Under the pieces are notes generated by a model, which saw only the letters and a list, made by a program, of their open reading frames with translations, had not been told where the DNA came from and searched no databases. Below are positions 21,161-29,545 of a stretch of DNA of 58,177 bases, piece after piece. The DNA lies in NCBI GenBank assembly GCA_017407645.1, contig JAFQWE010000004.1:1-58177 (forward strand), in the 5' to 3' direction. A program made the translations under genes and the position numbers. This DNA comes from Clostridia bacterium. Lineage in GTDB: Bacteria; Bacillota; Clostridia; Oscillospirales; Acutalibacteraceae. How positions within the stretch are numbered: position 1 is the stretch's first letter; every line of letters begins with the position of its first letter.

Positions 21161-21192
21161 AAAATCCCGATTCGCACGAATCGGGATTTTTT
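21161..21192 (+). terminator. Intrinsic terminator after rsmI
   Basis: AAATCCCGATTCG pairs with CGAATCGGGATTT and ends in T6. The lead-in ATGACAAAATCCCG is shared with the terminator at 23801-23830, and both are followed directly by a GCGGG...CCCCTAC hairpin. Confidence 0.9.
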
Positions 21193-21194
21193 AT

Positions 21195-21540
21195 GCGGGC
21201 GATTCGTGAATCGCCCCTACGATGCTGATTAAAACCGTGCCCGTAGGGGTCGGCAATTTTTGACGACCCGTTTTATGCGGGATGCACCTTGGCTCCCTCT
21301 GATGAGGGAGCTGTCATTTTGCCAAAAATGACTGAGGGAGAGAAAATGCCTTCTTACGAAGGAGCGATATATTGCTACGCAATACGTTTTTCGGCGGGAG
21401 CAAGCCGCCCGCCCTACGACGTGGATTGAAATCGTACCCGTAGGGGTCGGCAATTTTTGACGCCCCGTTTTATGCGGGATGCACCTTGGCTCCCTCTGAT
21501 GAGGGAGCTGGCAAAACCGTAGGTTTTGTCTGAGGGAGAG
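21195..21540. repeat. Repeat cluster between rsmI and the LRR gene
   Basis: No gene. GTAG/CTAC hairpins lie at 21195-21220, 21244-21270, 21393-21417 and 21440-21466; CTCCCTC-family repeats at 21292-21343 and 21488-21540. A segment of about 75 bp (about 21236-21312 and 21433-21509) is a near-identical direct repeat. A GATATATTG-CTACG-CAATA hairpin near 21367-21383 resembles those at 14127 and 15979. Confidence 0.8.
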
Positions 21541-21553
21541 AAACTGTACGTTG

Positions 21554-21582
21554 TTGACAAATCACTATTATGGTGGTAAAAT
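21554..21582 (+). promoter_or_regulatory. Promoter of the LRR gene
   Basis: TTGACA (21554-21559), a 17-bp spacer and TAAAAT (21577-21582). Confidence 0.8.
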
Positions 21583-21612
21583 TTACACATATTTATTCGG
21601 GAGGCAAATGAA

Positions 21613-23793
21613 ATGAAAAAACTACTGTCCGTTGCACTTTGTTTAGTGCTTATATTCTCCGCCCTGCCTGTCTTTGCCATAACGGCAAGCGCGGCAACAA
21701 GCGGATATTATACCTACACCGTAACCGACGGCAAGGCTACCATTACCGATTGTAGCACAAGCATTAGCGGTAATGTTACTATCCCGTCAACATTAGGTGG
21801 CTACCCCGTAACAAGTATTGGAAACTCTGCTTTCTTTAATTGCGACTCTCTCACAAGCGTTACCATCCCAGACGGCGTAACAAGTATTGGTTACCATGCT
21901 TTCTATAATTGCACCTCCCTCACCAGCATCACCATCCCCGACAGCGTAACAAGTATTGGTGAGCGTGCTTTCTCTAATTGTGACTCCCTCACAAGCATCA
22001 CCATCGGCGACAGCGTAACATCTATTGGTAGTTCTGCTTTCTCCGGTTGTACCGCACTTGAAAGCATCGCCATCCCCGACAGCGTTGCATCTATTGGTAA
22101 TTCTGCTTTCTTTGGTTGCGACTCCCTCACAAATATCGTTATCCCCGACAGCGTTAAAACTATTGGTAGTTCAGCTTTCTATAATTGCACCTCCCTCACC
22201 AGCATCACCATCCCCGACAGCGTAACAAGTATTGGAAACTCTGCTTTCTTTAATTGCGACTCTCTCACAAGCGTTACCATCCCAGACGGCGTAACAAGTA
22301 TTGGTGACTCTGCTTTCTATGATTGCACCGCCCTCACCAGTATCACTATCCCCGACAGCGTAACATCTATTGGTGACTACGCTTTCTCGTATTGCACCTC
22401 CCTCACCAGCATCACCATCCCCGACAGCATAACAAGTATTGGTGACTCTGCTTTCTCTAGTTGCAAATCCCTCACAAGCATCACCATCCCCGACAGTGTT
22501 ACAACTATTGGTGACGGTGCTTTTAATGGTTGCACCTCCCTCACAAGCATCACTATCCCCGACAGCGTTAAAACTATTGGTGAGCGTGCTTTCTATGATT
22601 GTATCTCCCTCACCAGCATCACCATCCCCGACAGCGTAACCTCTATTGGTGACGATGCTTTCTCTGGTTGCACCTCCCTCAAAAATGTATATTACAGAGG
22701 TACAAAGGACGATAAAAGTAAAATCAGCATTGGCAGTTATAACACCAACCTAACCAATGCAACCTGGTATTATAACAGCTGTATCGGTTCGGCTAACCAT
22801 ACATATGACAATGTTTGTGACCCTGATTGTAACGAGTGTGGCTACACTCGCCAAGCGCCCCACCTTTATTACCACGATTGTGACTCCGATTGTAATGTGT
22901 GCGGTGCAATACGCAGTGTGCAGGGCCACGTTTACACCGATGAGGCTGACCCCGATTGTAACGAGTGCGGTTTTATCCGCGATGAGTCAGCCTTCATCTT
23001 CGGCACCTGCGGTGATAATATTCAGTGGCGAATTAACACTGTATCAAAAATTCTGACTCTTTCAGGCTCAGGTGCTACCTACAACTATGTAAACGTAGGA
23101 AATACCAATCCCTTCACACAGCATCGTTTTGACATTCAGTCAATCGTTATCGGCGATGGCATCACCCACCTTGGCAACCGTCTGTTTAAAGGTCTTAACC
23201 ACACCACTTCTGTTACATTCGGCAAAGATGTTAAGACTATGGGCTACGAAGTCTTTTTCGGTTGCACCAAGCTTGCCGATGTTGAACTGAACGAGGGCTT
23301 GACTGAGTTAGGCTCACTTACCTTCTACAACTGCACTAAACTTGTTCAGATTGATATTCCGGCATCCTTGTCAACCATCAACCACAGAGCATTCAAGCAA
23401 ACAGGTCTTACCTCAATCAACATCCCCGACACCGTAACCTATATGGGCTACGAAGTATTTATGAACTGCTACGATTTGGCAGAGGTAGGCTTTACCGAGG
23501 GTGTAGGCTTCCTAAACGCAAGAATGTTTGAGAATTGCACAAAACTGACTGAATTCTACTTCAGTGACAATATGTGCCGTATTCGTTCAAGAGCATTTTA
23601 CGGTTGCACTGCACTCGAGAGCATCACCTTTGAAGATGCAAACAGAATGTGGGCATCCTCAGACGGACTAGAGTCAAGAATTCACTCTACCGCCTTTGAG
23701 GGCTGCAATTCATCCCTGCAAATGATTTCCGAAGATGGCACCCACGTAAAAGATTATGCTTATCGTCACAGTTTCACCTTTGTGGCAAAATAA
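21613..23793 (+). CDS. BspA-like leucine-rich-repeat surface protein
   Basis: 726 residues. A signal peptide (about 1-28, ending TASAA) is followed by roughly 14 LRR_5 repeats of 23 residues with consensus TSIGxxAFxxCxSLTSITIPDSV (about 60-360), a Cys-rich segment with three DxDCNxCGxxR units (about 400-460), and a second, more diverged LRR block to the C-terminus. Exported, probably surface-associated or secreted; BspA-type proteins bind host or matrix proteins. No sortase motif or S-layer domain is seen. An 85-bp stretch is identical at 21807-21891 and 22221-22305, showing recent repeat shuffling. The gene lies on an island bounded by 20-bp direct repeats. Confidence 0.92.
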   Translation: MKKLLSVALCLVLIFSALPVFAITASAATSGYYTYTVTDGKATITDCSTSISGNVTIPSTLGGYPVTSIGNSAFFNCDSLTSVTIPDGVTSIGYHAFYNCTSLTSITIPDSVTSIGERAFSNCDSLTSITIGDSVTSIGSSAFSGCTALESIAIPDSVASIGNSAFFGCDSLTNIVIPDSVKTIGSSAFYNCTSLTSITIPDSVTSIGNSAFFNCDSLTSVTIPDGVTSIGDSAFYDCTALTSITIPDSVTSIGDYAFSYCTSLTSITIPDSITSIGDSAFSSCKSLTSITIPDSVTTIGDGAFNGCTSLTSITIPDSVKTIGERAFYDCISLTSITIPDSVTSIGDDAFSGCTSLKNVYYRGTKDDKSKISIGSYNTNLTNATWYYNSCIGSANHTYDNVCDPDCNECGYTRQAPHLYYHDCDSDCNVCGAIRSVQGHVYTDEADPDCNECGFIRDESAFIFGTCGDNIQWRINTVSKILTLSGSGATYNYVNVGNTNPFTQHRFDIQSIVIGDGITHLGNRLFKGLNHTTSVTFGKDVKTMGYEVFFGCTKLADVELNEGLTELGSLTFYNCTKLVQIDIPASLSTINHRAFKQTGLTSINIPDTVTYMGYEVFMNCYDLAEVGFTEGVGFLNARMFENCTKLTEFYFSDNMCRIRSRAFYGCTALESITFEDANRMWASSDGLESRIHSTAFEGCNSSLQMISEDGTHVKDYAYRHSFTFVAK

Positions 23794-23800
23794 ATATGAC

Positions 23801-23830
23801 AAAATCCCGTTCAAACGAACGGGATTTTTT
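23801..23830 (+). terminator. Intrinsic terminator after the LRR gene
   Basis: AAAATCCCGTTC pairs with GAACGGGATTTT across AAAC, followed by a T run. Homologous in design to 21161-21192. Confidence 0.9.
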
Positions 23831-23986
23831 GCGGGAGGGGAAACCCCTCCCCTACGAACCGCGAATAAACGATCTGCACTTAATGGCGTCTGTAGGAAAC
23901 GGATTTATCCGTTCCGTTTCGGAATGCATAAATGCATTCCCTACTGCGCCAATCTGTGTTTGTAGGGGTGGCAATTTTTACAGCCC
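23831..23986. repeat. REP-like hairpin cluster after the LRR gene
   Basis: Hairpins: GCGGGAGGGG...CCCCTCCCCTAC at 23831-23855; a head-to-head pair at 23892-23944, which begins GTAGGAAACGG and ends CATTCCCTAC; and GTAGGGGTGGCAATTTTT...CAGCCC at 23962-23986, a third copy of the type at 21244 and 21440. No gene was found between 23794 and 24109. Confidence 0.8.
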
Positions 23987-23995
23987 GTATTATTC

Positions 23996-24015
23996 AGGCA
24001 ATTAGTCAAAAATAA
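23996..24015 (+). repeat. Right 20-bp direct repeat (duplicated rsmI end)
   Basis: Exact copy of 21132-21151, out of any gene. It is followed by a separate terminator at 24036 that would have served rsmI before the island arrived. Confidence 0.9.
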
Positions 24016-24035
24016 CTGTACAAATTGCAAATTAT

Positions 24036-24088
24036 GTGGTATAATGCAAGGTGGTTAGGTATAGCCTTTGCATTATACCGCATTTTTG
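24036..24088 (+). terminator. Terminator, probably the original rsmI terminator
   Basis: GGTATAATGCAAGG pairs with CCTTTGCATTATACC, with one G-T pair, and is followed by TTTTTGTTTT. TGTACA with a 17-bp spacer to the TATAAT at 24040-24045 could also be a promoter for the next operon. Confidence 0.7.
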
Positions 24089-24109
24089 TTTTAAGGCAGG
24101 TGACAGCAA

Positions 24110-25432
24110 GTGCTTAAAAGAATAGCTTTGTGCCTATTGGCAGTGGTAACAGTGGCATTTTGCTGTACCGCTTGCGACAGTATCGGCTCGGTTGAGCAGT
24201 TGCTCACTCCACCCCGTTCAGGCGGTGAACTGTACGATATTCAACAGGCGCTTTACAACTTTGCAGGGCGGTCGGTCAAGCTTCACTATGCCCACACGGG
24301 TGATAACCGTTCTGCCTTTATCCGCAGTGACCTTGACAGTGACGGCGTTAACGAGGCGGTGGCATTTTATTCGGTTGCCAATGCCGACGGACTTGCCGAA
24401 ATCCACATAAATATTATAGATACGGTTGACGGCGGCTGGGTGTCGGTTTGCGATACCGCTACGGGTGCCAGCGGAATTGACAAGGTGGAAATTGCTCCCT
24501 TGTCCGAAAAGGGCGCGCCCGTTATTGCGGTGGGTGCCGAGCTTTTTTCCTCCACTGCCAACCAAATTAGTCTGTTCACCTATTCAAAGGGCCATCTGTA
24601 CACCCGAATGAAAGAAAATTACACCCGCTTTTTAATCTGCGATTTGGCAGGCGTGGGCTACGACCAGTTGGTATTGCTTAACCACAACAGTGCCGAGCGC
24701 TCTGCCGAGGCACAGGTTTACTCGGTGGGTGCCGATTATAATACCTTGCTTGGCGCCGTATCGGTTGACGGCAATATAAGCGGAGTTACCGCCTTTAACA
24801 TGGGCAAACTGACCGATGGCAGAGCCGCCCTTTTTATTGACAGTGCAAAAAGCACCTCTTCAATGATTACCGATTTGGTTTATTTTGAGGGCGAAAACCT
24901 TAAAAGTGAATTTTTCGACAAAACCGCAGGGCAGACAGAGGCAACCCTCCGTTACAACACCCTCCTTTGCGCCGATATAAACGGTGACGGCACAACCGAC
25001 ATACCCTTTGCGAAGCTTTTGCCCGGCTATGAAAATTTGTCGGCAGATGAGCGGATGTATCTTACAATATGGCGCAGCTTTGACGGCAAAAAATATGCCG
25101 ACGCCTTGGCGGGCGATTTTAATTACGACGATGGCTACTACTTTGAATTTCCGTCTGTTTGGTTGGACAAGGTGACCCTTGTGTATGACAAGTCAACCAA
25201 TATGCACAGTTACCGCTTGTGGAATGCCGAGCACAACTCGGCGCTGACCGAAATTGTCCGTTTGCGGTGCTACTCGGCGGCGGAATATGAGGATATTCAA
25301 AACGACCAACTGGTTGAGCTTATGCGTGACGACAGCAGAGTTTGGGCGGCACGGCTTATTATGACCGATGGGGAATATGCTCTTGACAAAGAAAAAGTTA
25401 CCGATTGCTTCGGCAAGGGGGAGATTAAATGA
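24110..25432 (+). CDS. Lipoprotein with FG-GAP-like region, partner of a two-component system
   Basis: 440 residues. A signal sequence ends in the lipobox-like CCTACDS (Cys about residue 22), so it is probably lipid-anchored. Segments such as DLDSDGVNEAVAFY and DINGDGTTDIPF look like Ca-binding DxDxDG loops of beta-propeller repeats. GTG start with AGGCAGGTG upstream. Its stop overlaps the response-regulator ATG, so it is translated with the two-component pair. Inference: it may modulate signal input or respond to it. No known family can be named. Confidence 0.75.
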   Translation: MLKRIALCLLAVVTVAFCCTACDSIGSVEQLLTPPRSGGELYDIQQALYNFAGRSVKLHYAHTGDNRSAFIRSDLDSDGVNEAVAFYSVANADGLAEIHINIIDTVDGGWVSVCDTATGASGIDKVEIAPLSEKGAPVIAVGAELFSSTANQISLFTYSKGHLYTRMKENYTRFLICDLAGVGYDQLVLLNHNSAERSAEAQVYSVGADYNTLLGAVSVDGNISGVTAFNMGKLTDGRAALFIDSAKSTSSMITDLVYFEGENLKSEFFDKTAGQTEATLRYNTLLCADINGDGTTDIPFAKLLPGYENLSADERMYLTIWRSFDGKKYADALAGDFNYDDGYYFEFPSVWLDKVTLVYDKSTNMHSYRLWNAEHNSALTEIVRLRCYSAAEYEDIQNDQLVELMRDDSRVWAARLIMTDGEYALDKEKVTDCFGKGEIK

Positions 25433-26139
25433 AAAGAATTTTAGTAGTTGAGGATGAGCAGGCAATCCGCGAGTTTGTGGTGATAAATCTTAACCGCGCA
25501 GGCTACGAAACGGTTGAAGCCGCAAGCGGTGAAGAGGCATTGCGGACCTTTAACAATATGGGTGGCAGGTTTGATATTGCCCTGCTTGATATTACTATGC
25601 CGGGTATGGACGGTCTTACCTTGTGTAAGGAGTTGCGCGCCCTTTCAGGCACCATGGGTATAATTATGCTTACCGCTCGCACACAGGAAATGGACAAAGT
25701 CAGCGGTCTTATGATGGGTGCCGACGACTACGTAACCAAGCCCTTTAGCCCCTCTGAATTGGTGGCAAGGGTTGACTCTCTTTACCGTCGGGTTGAAATT
25801 ATGGCAGGGGCAAGCCGCAATCAAAAGCCTGCAGAGGAAATTGTGCTTGGGGACTTTATCTTAAACACACGCCGCCGCTCGCTTATGCGTCAGGGCGAAA
25901 ATATTGAGCTTACACAGGTTGAGTTTCAGATTGTTGAATACTTTTTCACCAATCCCGACACCGCTCTTGACCGCACCGACATTTTAAAGCGTGTATGGGG
26001 TGACTCCTACGTGGGTGAAGAAAAGATTGTCGACGTTAACATACGCCGTCTGCGTATGAAGATTGAAAAGGAGCCAAGCAGTCCTGAGCATCTGGTTACA
26101 GTGTGGGGTATGGGCTACAAATGGCGCACCGGTATTTAA
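25429..26139 (+). CDS. Response regulator, OmpR/PhoB family
   Basis: 236 residues. The receiver domain has acidic Glu8-Asp9, phospho-acceptor Asp54 in LLDITMPGMDG and Lys104 in YVTKPFSP; a C-terminal winged helix (about 140-235) binds DNA. The start ATG overlaps the stop of the upstream lipoprotein gene. Paired with the histidine kinase 32 bases downstream. Targets are unknown. Confidence 0.93.
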   Translation: MKRILVVEDEQAIREFVVINLNRAGYETVEAASGEEALRTFNNMGGRFDIALLDITMPGMDGLTLCKELRALSGTMGIIMLTARTQEMDKVSGLMMGADDYVTKPFSPSELVARVDSLYRRVEIMAGASRNQKPAEEIVLGDFILNTRRRSLMRQGENIELTQVEFQIVEYFFTNPDTALDRTDILKRVWGDSYVGEEKIVDVNIRRLRMKIEKEPSSPEHLVTVWGMGYKWRTGI

Positions 26140-26171
26140 ATTCTTAAAAATCTAAAAAAGGGGGTATAGTT

Positions 26172-27617
26172 ATGTCACGTCGCGTAAAGCGTCATTCAAG
26201 TATAAGCGCCCGTCTTATGCTTAACGTTGTGCTTATTGTGGGCATCGTTATGTTTGCGCTTAACTTGACTGTGGCAGTAACTATGCGTACCACCTATTAC
26301 AACAAGGTTACCGATTATTTAGGCTCCATCGCCCTGTCTTATGACAGAGTGCAGGCAAGCAACTCTACCGAGTTTGACAGTCAGGTGCACCAGCTTGCCG
26401 AGGAGTTTCCCTTTAAATCTCAGGTTGAAGTGCAGTTTTGCGATAGCGAGGGCAAGGTAATCGTTTCCACAAGCGGATTTTTGCCTTTGGGTGAAAATTA
26501 CGGCAACAAAAAAGTTGGCGATAACGGCTTTGTCACTTGGACGGGTAACCTTTCAACAGGGGAGCGTGTTATGGCGGTTAGCTCTAATATAAGCGGCAAC
26601 TACGGTGAGCGGCTTGGAAGCGTGCGCTGTATTGCCTCTCTTGAGCGGGTTGACAGTCGATTGCTTGTGACCGCATTTGCAGTGGCGGCAGGCAGTCTGA
26701 TAGTTCTTGCCTTTACAATGCTGCTCAGCAAAATTTATGCCCAAAGCATCGTTAAGCCTATAAAAGAGGTTAGCAGTGTTGCTCACCGAATTGCAGGTGG
26801 CGACCTTAAAAGCCGAATTGACGTCCACGAGCTTAATGAAATTGGTGAACTGTGCCATTCCATTAACTATATGGCGGATGAATTGCAGTCTGCCGAAAAA
26901 ATGAAAAACGAATTTATATCCTCCGTCTCTCACGAATTGCGTACCCCTCTTACTGCCATCAGGGGATGGGGGGAAACGGTTAAAGGCTCGGTTGACAGTG
27001 ACAAGGAACTGGTTGAAAAGGGTATAAACGTTATTTTAAGCGAAACCGAGCGTTTGTCCTCACTGGTTGAGGAGCTGCTTGACTTTTCCCGTATGCAGTC
27101 GGGCAGAATGACCTATAAAACCGAGCGTGTTGACCTGCTTGCCGAGTTGGGCGAGGCGGTCTGTATATATGAGGAGGCGGCTCGCAGAGCGGGTCTCACC
27201 CTTATCTATTCAGAGCCAAACGAGATATTTTACGTTATCGGTGACGCTCACCGACTTATGCAGGTTTTTGTTAACGTGCTTGACAACGCCGTTAAGTATA
27301 ACAAAGAGGGAGGCACAATAACCGTAACCGTTGTGGCAGAAAGCAACGCCGTAACAGTCAGTGTGACTGATACGGGGGTAGGCATTGCGTCACAAGACGT
27401 TGACAAGGTTAAAGAAAAGTTTTACAAAGCCAATCAAACAGTTCACGGCTCAGGCATAGGCTTGGCGGTGGCTGATGAGATAATACGTTATCACAACGGC
27501 ATATTAAACGTTCAGTCGGTTGAGGGCGAGGGCACCACCGTTACGGTAACTCTGCCCGTTGCCACCGATTTGACGGAAGAAGTTTCACCTTTCACTAAGG
27601 AGGATAACCATGAGTGA
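26172..27617 (+). CDS. Sensor histidine kinase
   Basis: 481 residues. TM1 about 15-38, an extracytoplasmic sensor region of about 125 residues, TM2 about 164-188, HAMP, then HisKA with phospho-accepting His254 in SSVSHELRTPLTAI and a HATPase domain with DNAVKYN, DTGVGI and GSGIGLAV. The cognate regulator lies directly upstream. The stop overlaps the DUF1385 start by 8 bases, so this signalling module is physically joined to the recA operon. Confidence 0.93.
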   Translation: MSRRVKRHSSISARLMLNVVLIVGIVMFALNLTVAVTMRTTYYNKVTDYLGSIALSYDRVQASNSTEFDSQVHQLAEEFPFKSQVEVQFCDSEGKVIVSTSGFLPLGENYGNKKVGDNGFVTWTGNLSTGERVMAVSSNISGNYGERLGSVRCIASLERVDSRLLVTAFAVAAGSLIVLAFTMLLSKIYAQSIVKPIKEVSSVAHRIAGGDLKSRIDVHELNEIGELCHSINYMADELQSAEKMKNEFISSVSHELRTPLTAIRGWGETVKGSVDSDKELVEKGINVILSETERLSSLVEELLDFSRMQSGRMTYKTERVDLLAELGEAVCIYEEAARRAGLTLIYSEPNEIFYVIGDAHRLMQVFVNVLDNAVKYNKEGGTITVTVVAESNAVTVSVTDTGVGIASQDVDKVKEKFYKANQTVHGSGIGLAVADEIIRYHNGILNVQSVEGEGTTVTVTLPVATDLTEEVSPFTKEDNHE

Positions 27618-28686
27618 TAAATCTAAATGCTGTAAGTCAAAGTACACCGCTATCGGCGGTCAGGCACTTATAGAGGGAATTATGATGCGCGGTCCCGAAA
27701 AAACCGTTATGGCAGTCCGCTTGCCCGACGGCACCATCGGGTTGGAGGATGTTGAGTTCAACTCTTTGACCAAGCGCAACAAGTTTTTTGCACTGCCTGT
27801 AATTCGCGGCGCCGTTGCTCTTGTGGAGTCGTTAGTCCACGGCTACAAGGCGCTTATGCGGTCGGCAGAGATGTCGGGAATGATGGATTTGGAAGAGGAA
27901 GAAAAGGCTAAAAAGAAAAATGCCGACGAGATTGCTGAGGAATCAGTTGAGGAAGAATCTGCCCAGCAACCCGAGGTTGTAAAAGCAGAGGTAGAGGTGC
28001 TTGACGGCTCTGACAAAAAAGAGGGTATGCTTTCTGCTATAATCGGTGCTGTGGCAATGGTTCTTGGCGTCGGTCTTGCAATTCTTCTCTTTTTCGTGCT
28101 TCCCACCTATGCATTCAACCTGATTAACCGCCTTGAAAACGTTGATATTACCCAGTACAGAGCACTTTTTGAGGGCGGCATCAAAATTCTGATTTTTGTG
28201 GGCTATATGTTTGCCGTATCCTTTATGAAGGATATCCGCCGCGTGTTTATGTATCACGGTGCCGAGCATAAAACCATTTTCTGCTTTGAAAAAGGTTTAG
28301 ATTTAACTGTGGAAAACGTAAGGGAGCAAAAACGCTTTCATCCCCGTTGCGGCACGTCCTTTATGATTGTTATGCTTATTGTTTCGGTGCTTGTAAGCTT
28401 TTTGTTGCTTAGCTTTGTGCCGGGTGTTCAGTGGCTTGCAGAAAATTACGGACTTGTTTGGTCTCTTATAAGAATACTGCTTATGCCCATCATCTGCGGA
28501 ATGGGTTACGAGGTTATCCGTTTTTGCGGCAAGCACGACAATATATTTACAAAGATTATCTCTGCTCCGGGTGTATGGCTTCAGCACATATCCACCAAGG
28601 AGCCTGACGACAGTATGATTGAGATTGCCATTGCATCCTTGCAGGCGGTTTTACCTCAAAAGGAGGCAGAGGTTGAGACTGAGTAA
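27610..28686 (+). CDS. DUF1385 family membrane protein (YqhQ-like)
   Basis: 358 residues. The N-terminal GGQALIEGIMMRGP is the DUF1385 signature; an acidic insert (about 90-135) is followed by several membrane helices (about 140-165, 180-205, 245-270, 280-305) and a YHGAEHKTIFCFE motif. Family function is unknown, but in Bacillota it commonly lies next to prmC/prfA, as here. AGGAGG precedes the ATG. It overlaps prmC by 14 bases. Confidence 0.88.
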   Translation: MSDKSKCCKSKYTAIGGQALIEGIMMRGPEKTVMAVRLPDGTIGLEDVEFNSLTKRNKFFALPVIRGAVALVESLVHGYKALMRSAEMSGMMDLEEEEKAKKKNADEIAEESVEEESAQQPEVVKAEVEVLDGSDKKEGMLSAIIGAVAMVLGVGLAILLFFVLPTYAFNLINRLENVDITQYRALFEGGIKILIFVGYMFAVSFMKDIRRVFMYHGAEHKTIFCFEKGLDLTVENVREQKRFHPRCGTSFMIVMLIVSVLVSFLLLSFVPGVQWLAENYGLVWSLIRILLMPIICGMGYEVIRFCGKHDNIFTKIISAPGVWLQHISTKEPDDSMIEIAIASLQAVLPQKEAEVETE

Positions 28687-29515
28687 GCTGCGACGGGCAG
28701 TCAGTGAGCGGCTTAAATCGGTTTGCGGTGAGGATGCTCGGTTTGACACCGATTTGCTTATTGAAAAAGCCTACGGTATTCCCTTCGGCAAAATCGCTCT
28801 TGAGGGTGACAGAGAGGTTGACGAGAGCAACCTTGAGCCACTTGTGGCAAGGCGTCTTAAGGGTGAGCCTACTCAATATATTTTAGGTCAGTGGGAATTT
28901 TTCGGTCTGCCTTTTTACGTGGGTGATGGGGTGCTAATCCCAAGACCCGACACCGAGGTGCTTGTTGAAAAGGGGCTTGAACTGATAAAAGGTACCCAGT
29001 CTCCACGGGTGCTTGATTTGTGCTCAGGCAGTGGATGTATCGCCGTTGCAATAAAAAAGCACCGCCCCGATGCATCGGTGACGGCAGTTGAGCTTTACGA
29101 CCAAGCGGCAGAGTATCTTAGCCGCAACGTTGCCCTTAACAACGCAGAGGTTGAGGTAAGGCGCGCCGACGTGCTAAAGCCTGTAAAAGCAGAGGAGTGG
29201 GGCAAATTCGACCTGATTTTGTCCAACCCGCCCTACGTTGACGGCAAGGCTATGACCACTCTTTCTGCAGAGGTAAAGGCAGAGCCCCACACCGCTCTTT
29301 TCGGTGGTGAGGACGGACTTGATTTTTACCGCGCCATTGCAGAAAATTGGTTGGAATTATTGGGTGAAAAGGGTGCTGTGGCGGTAGAAATCGGCTTTGA
29401 CCAAGGAAAAAGCGTACCTGCTATTTTTAAAGAAAAAGGGCTTAATACCGCCGTGATTAAGGACTACGGCGGCAATGACAGGGTTATTATTGGTACACAA
29501 AGTGCTTTAATATAA
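28673..29515 (+). CDS. prmC: Release factor glutamine N5-methyltransferase
   Basis: About 280 residues: an N-terminal helical domain (about 1-85), then a Rossmann methyltransferase with VLDLCSGSGCIAVAI and the catalytic LSNPPYVDG motif. It methylates the GGQ glutamine of RF1/RF2. TTG at 28673 is chosen because AGGAGG ends 6 bases upstream and inside DUF1385; a further upstream ATG would be buried in that gene. prfA, the usual partner, is not present. Confidence 0.9.
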   Translation: MRLSKLRRAVSERLKSVCGEDARFDTDLLIEKAYGIPFGKIALEGDREVDESNLEPLVARRLKGEPTQYILGQWEFFGLPFYVGDGVLIPRPDTEVLVEKGLELIKGTQSPRVLDLCSGSGCIAVAIKKHRPDASVTAVELYDQAAEYLSRNVALNNAEVEVRRADVLKPVKAEEWGKFDLILSNPPYVDGKAMTTLSAEVKAEPHTALFGGEDGLDFYRAIAENWLELLGEKGAVAVEIGFDQGKSVPAIFKEKGLNTAVIKDYGGNDRVIIGTQSALI

Positions 29516-29545
29516 ACTTACAAATTAAAAGACGGAGTGATAAAT

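Noticed and set aside
21807-22700. Regular ~69-bp repeats that could suggest a CRISPR or other tandem array
   Set aside because: Every repeat is coding and in frame (LRR_5 units); there are no unique spacers.
21152-23995. LRR island considered an integrative conjugative element or prophage remnant
   Set aside because: No integrase, relaxase or phage gene; only the direct repeats support insertion.
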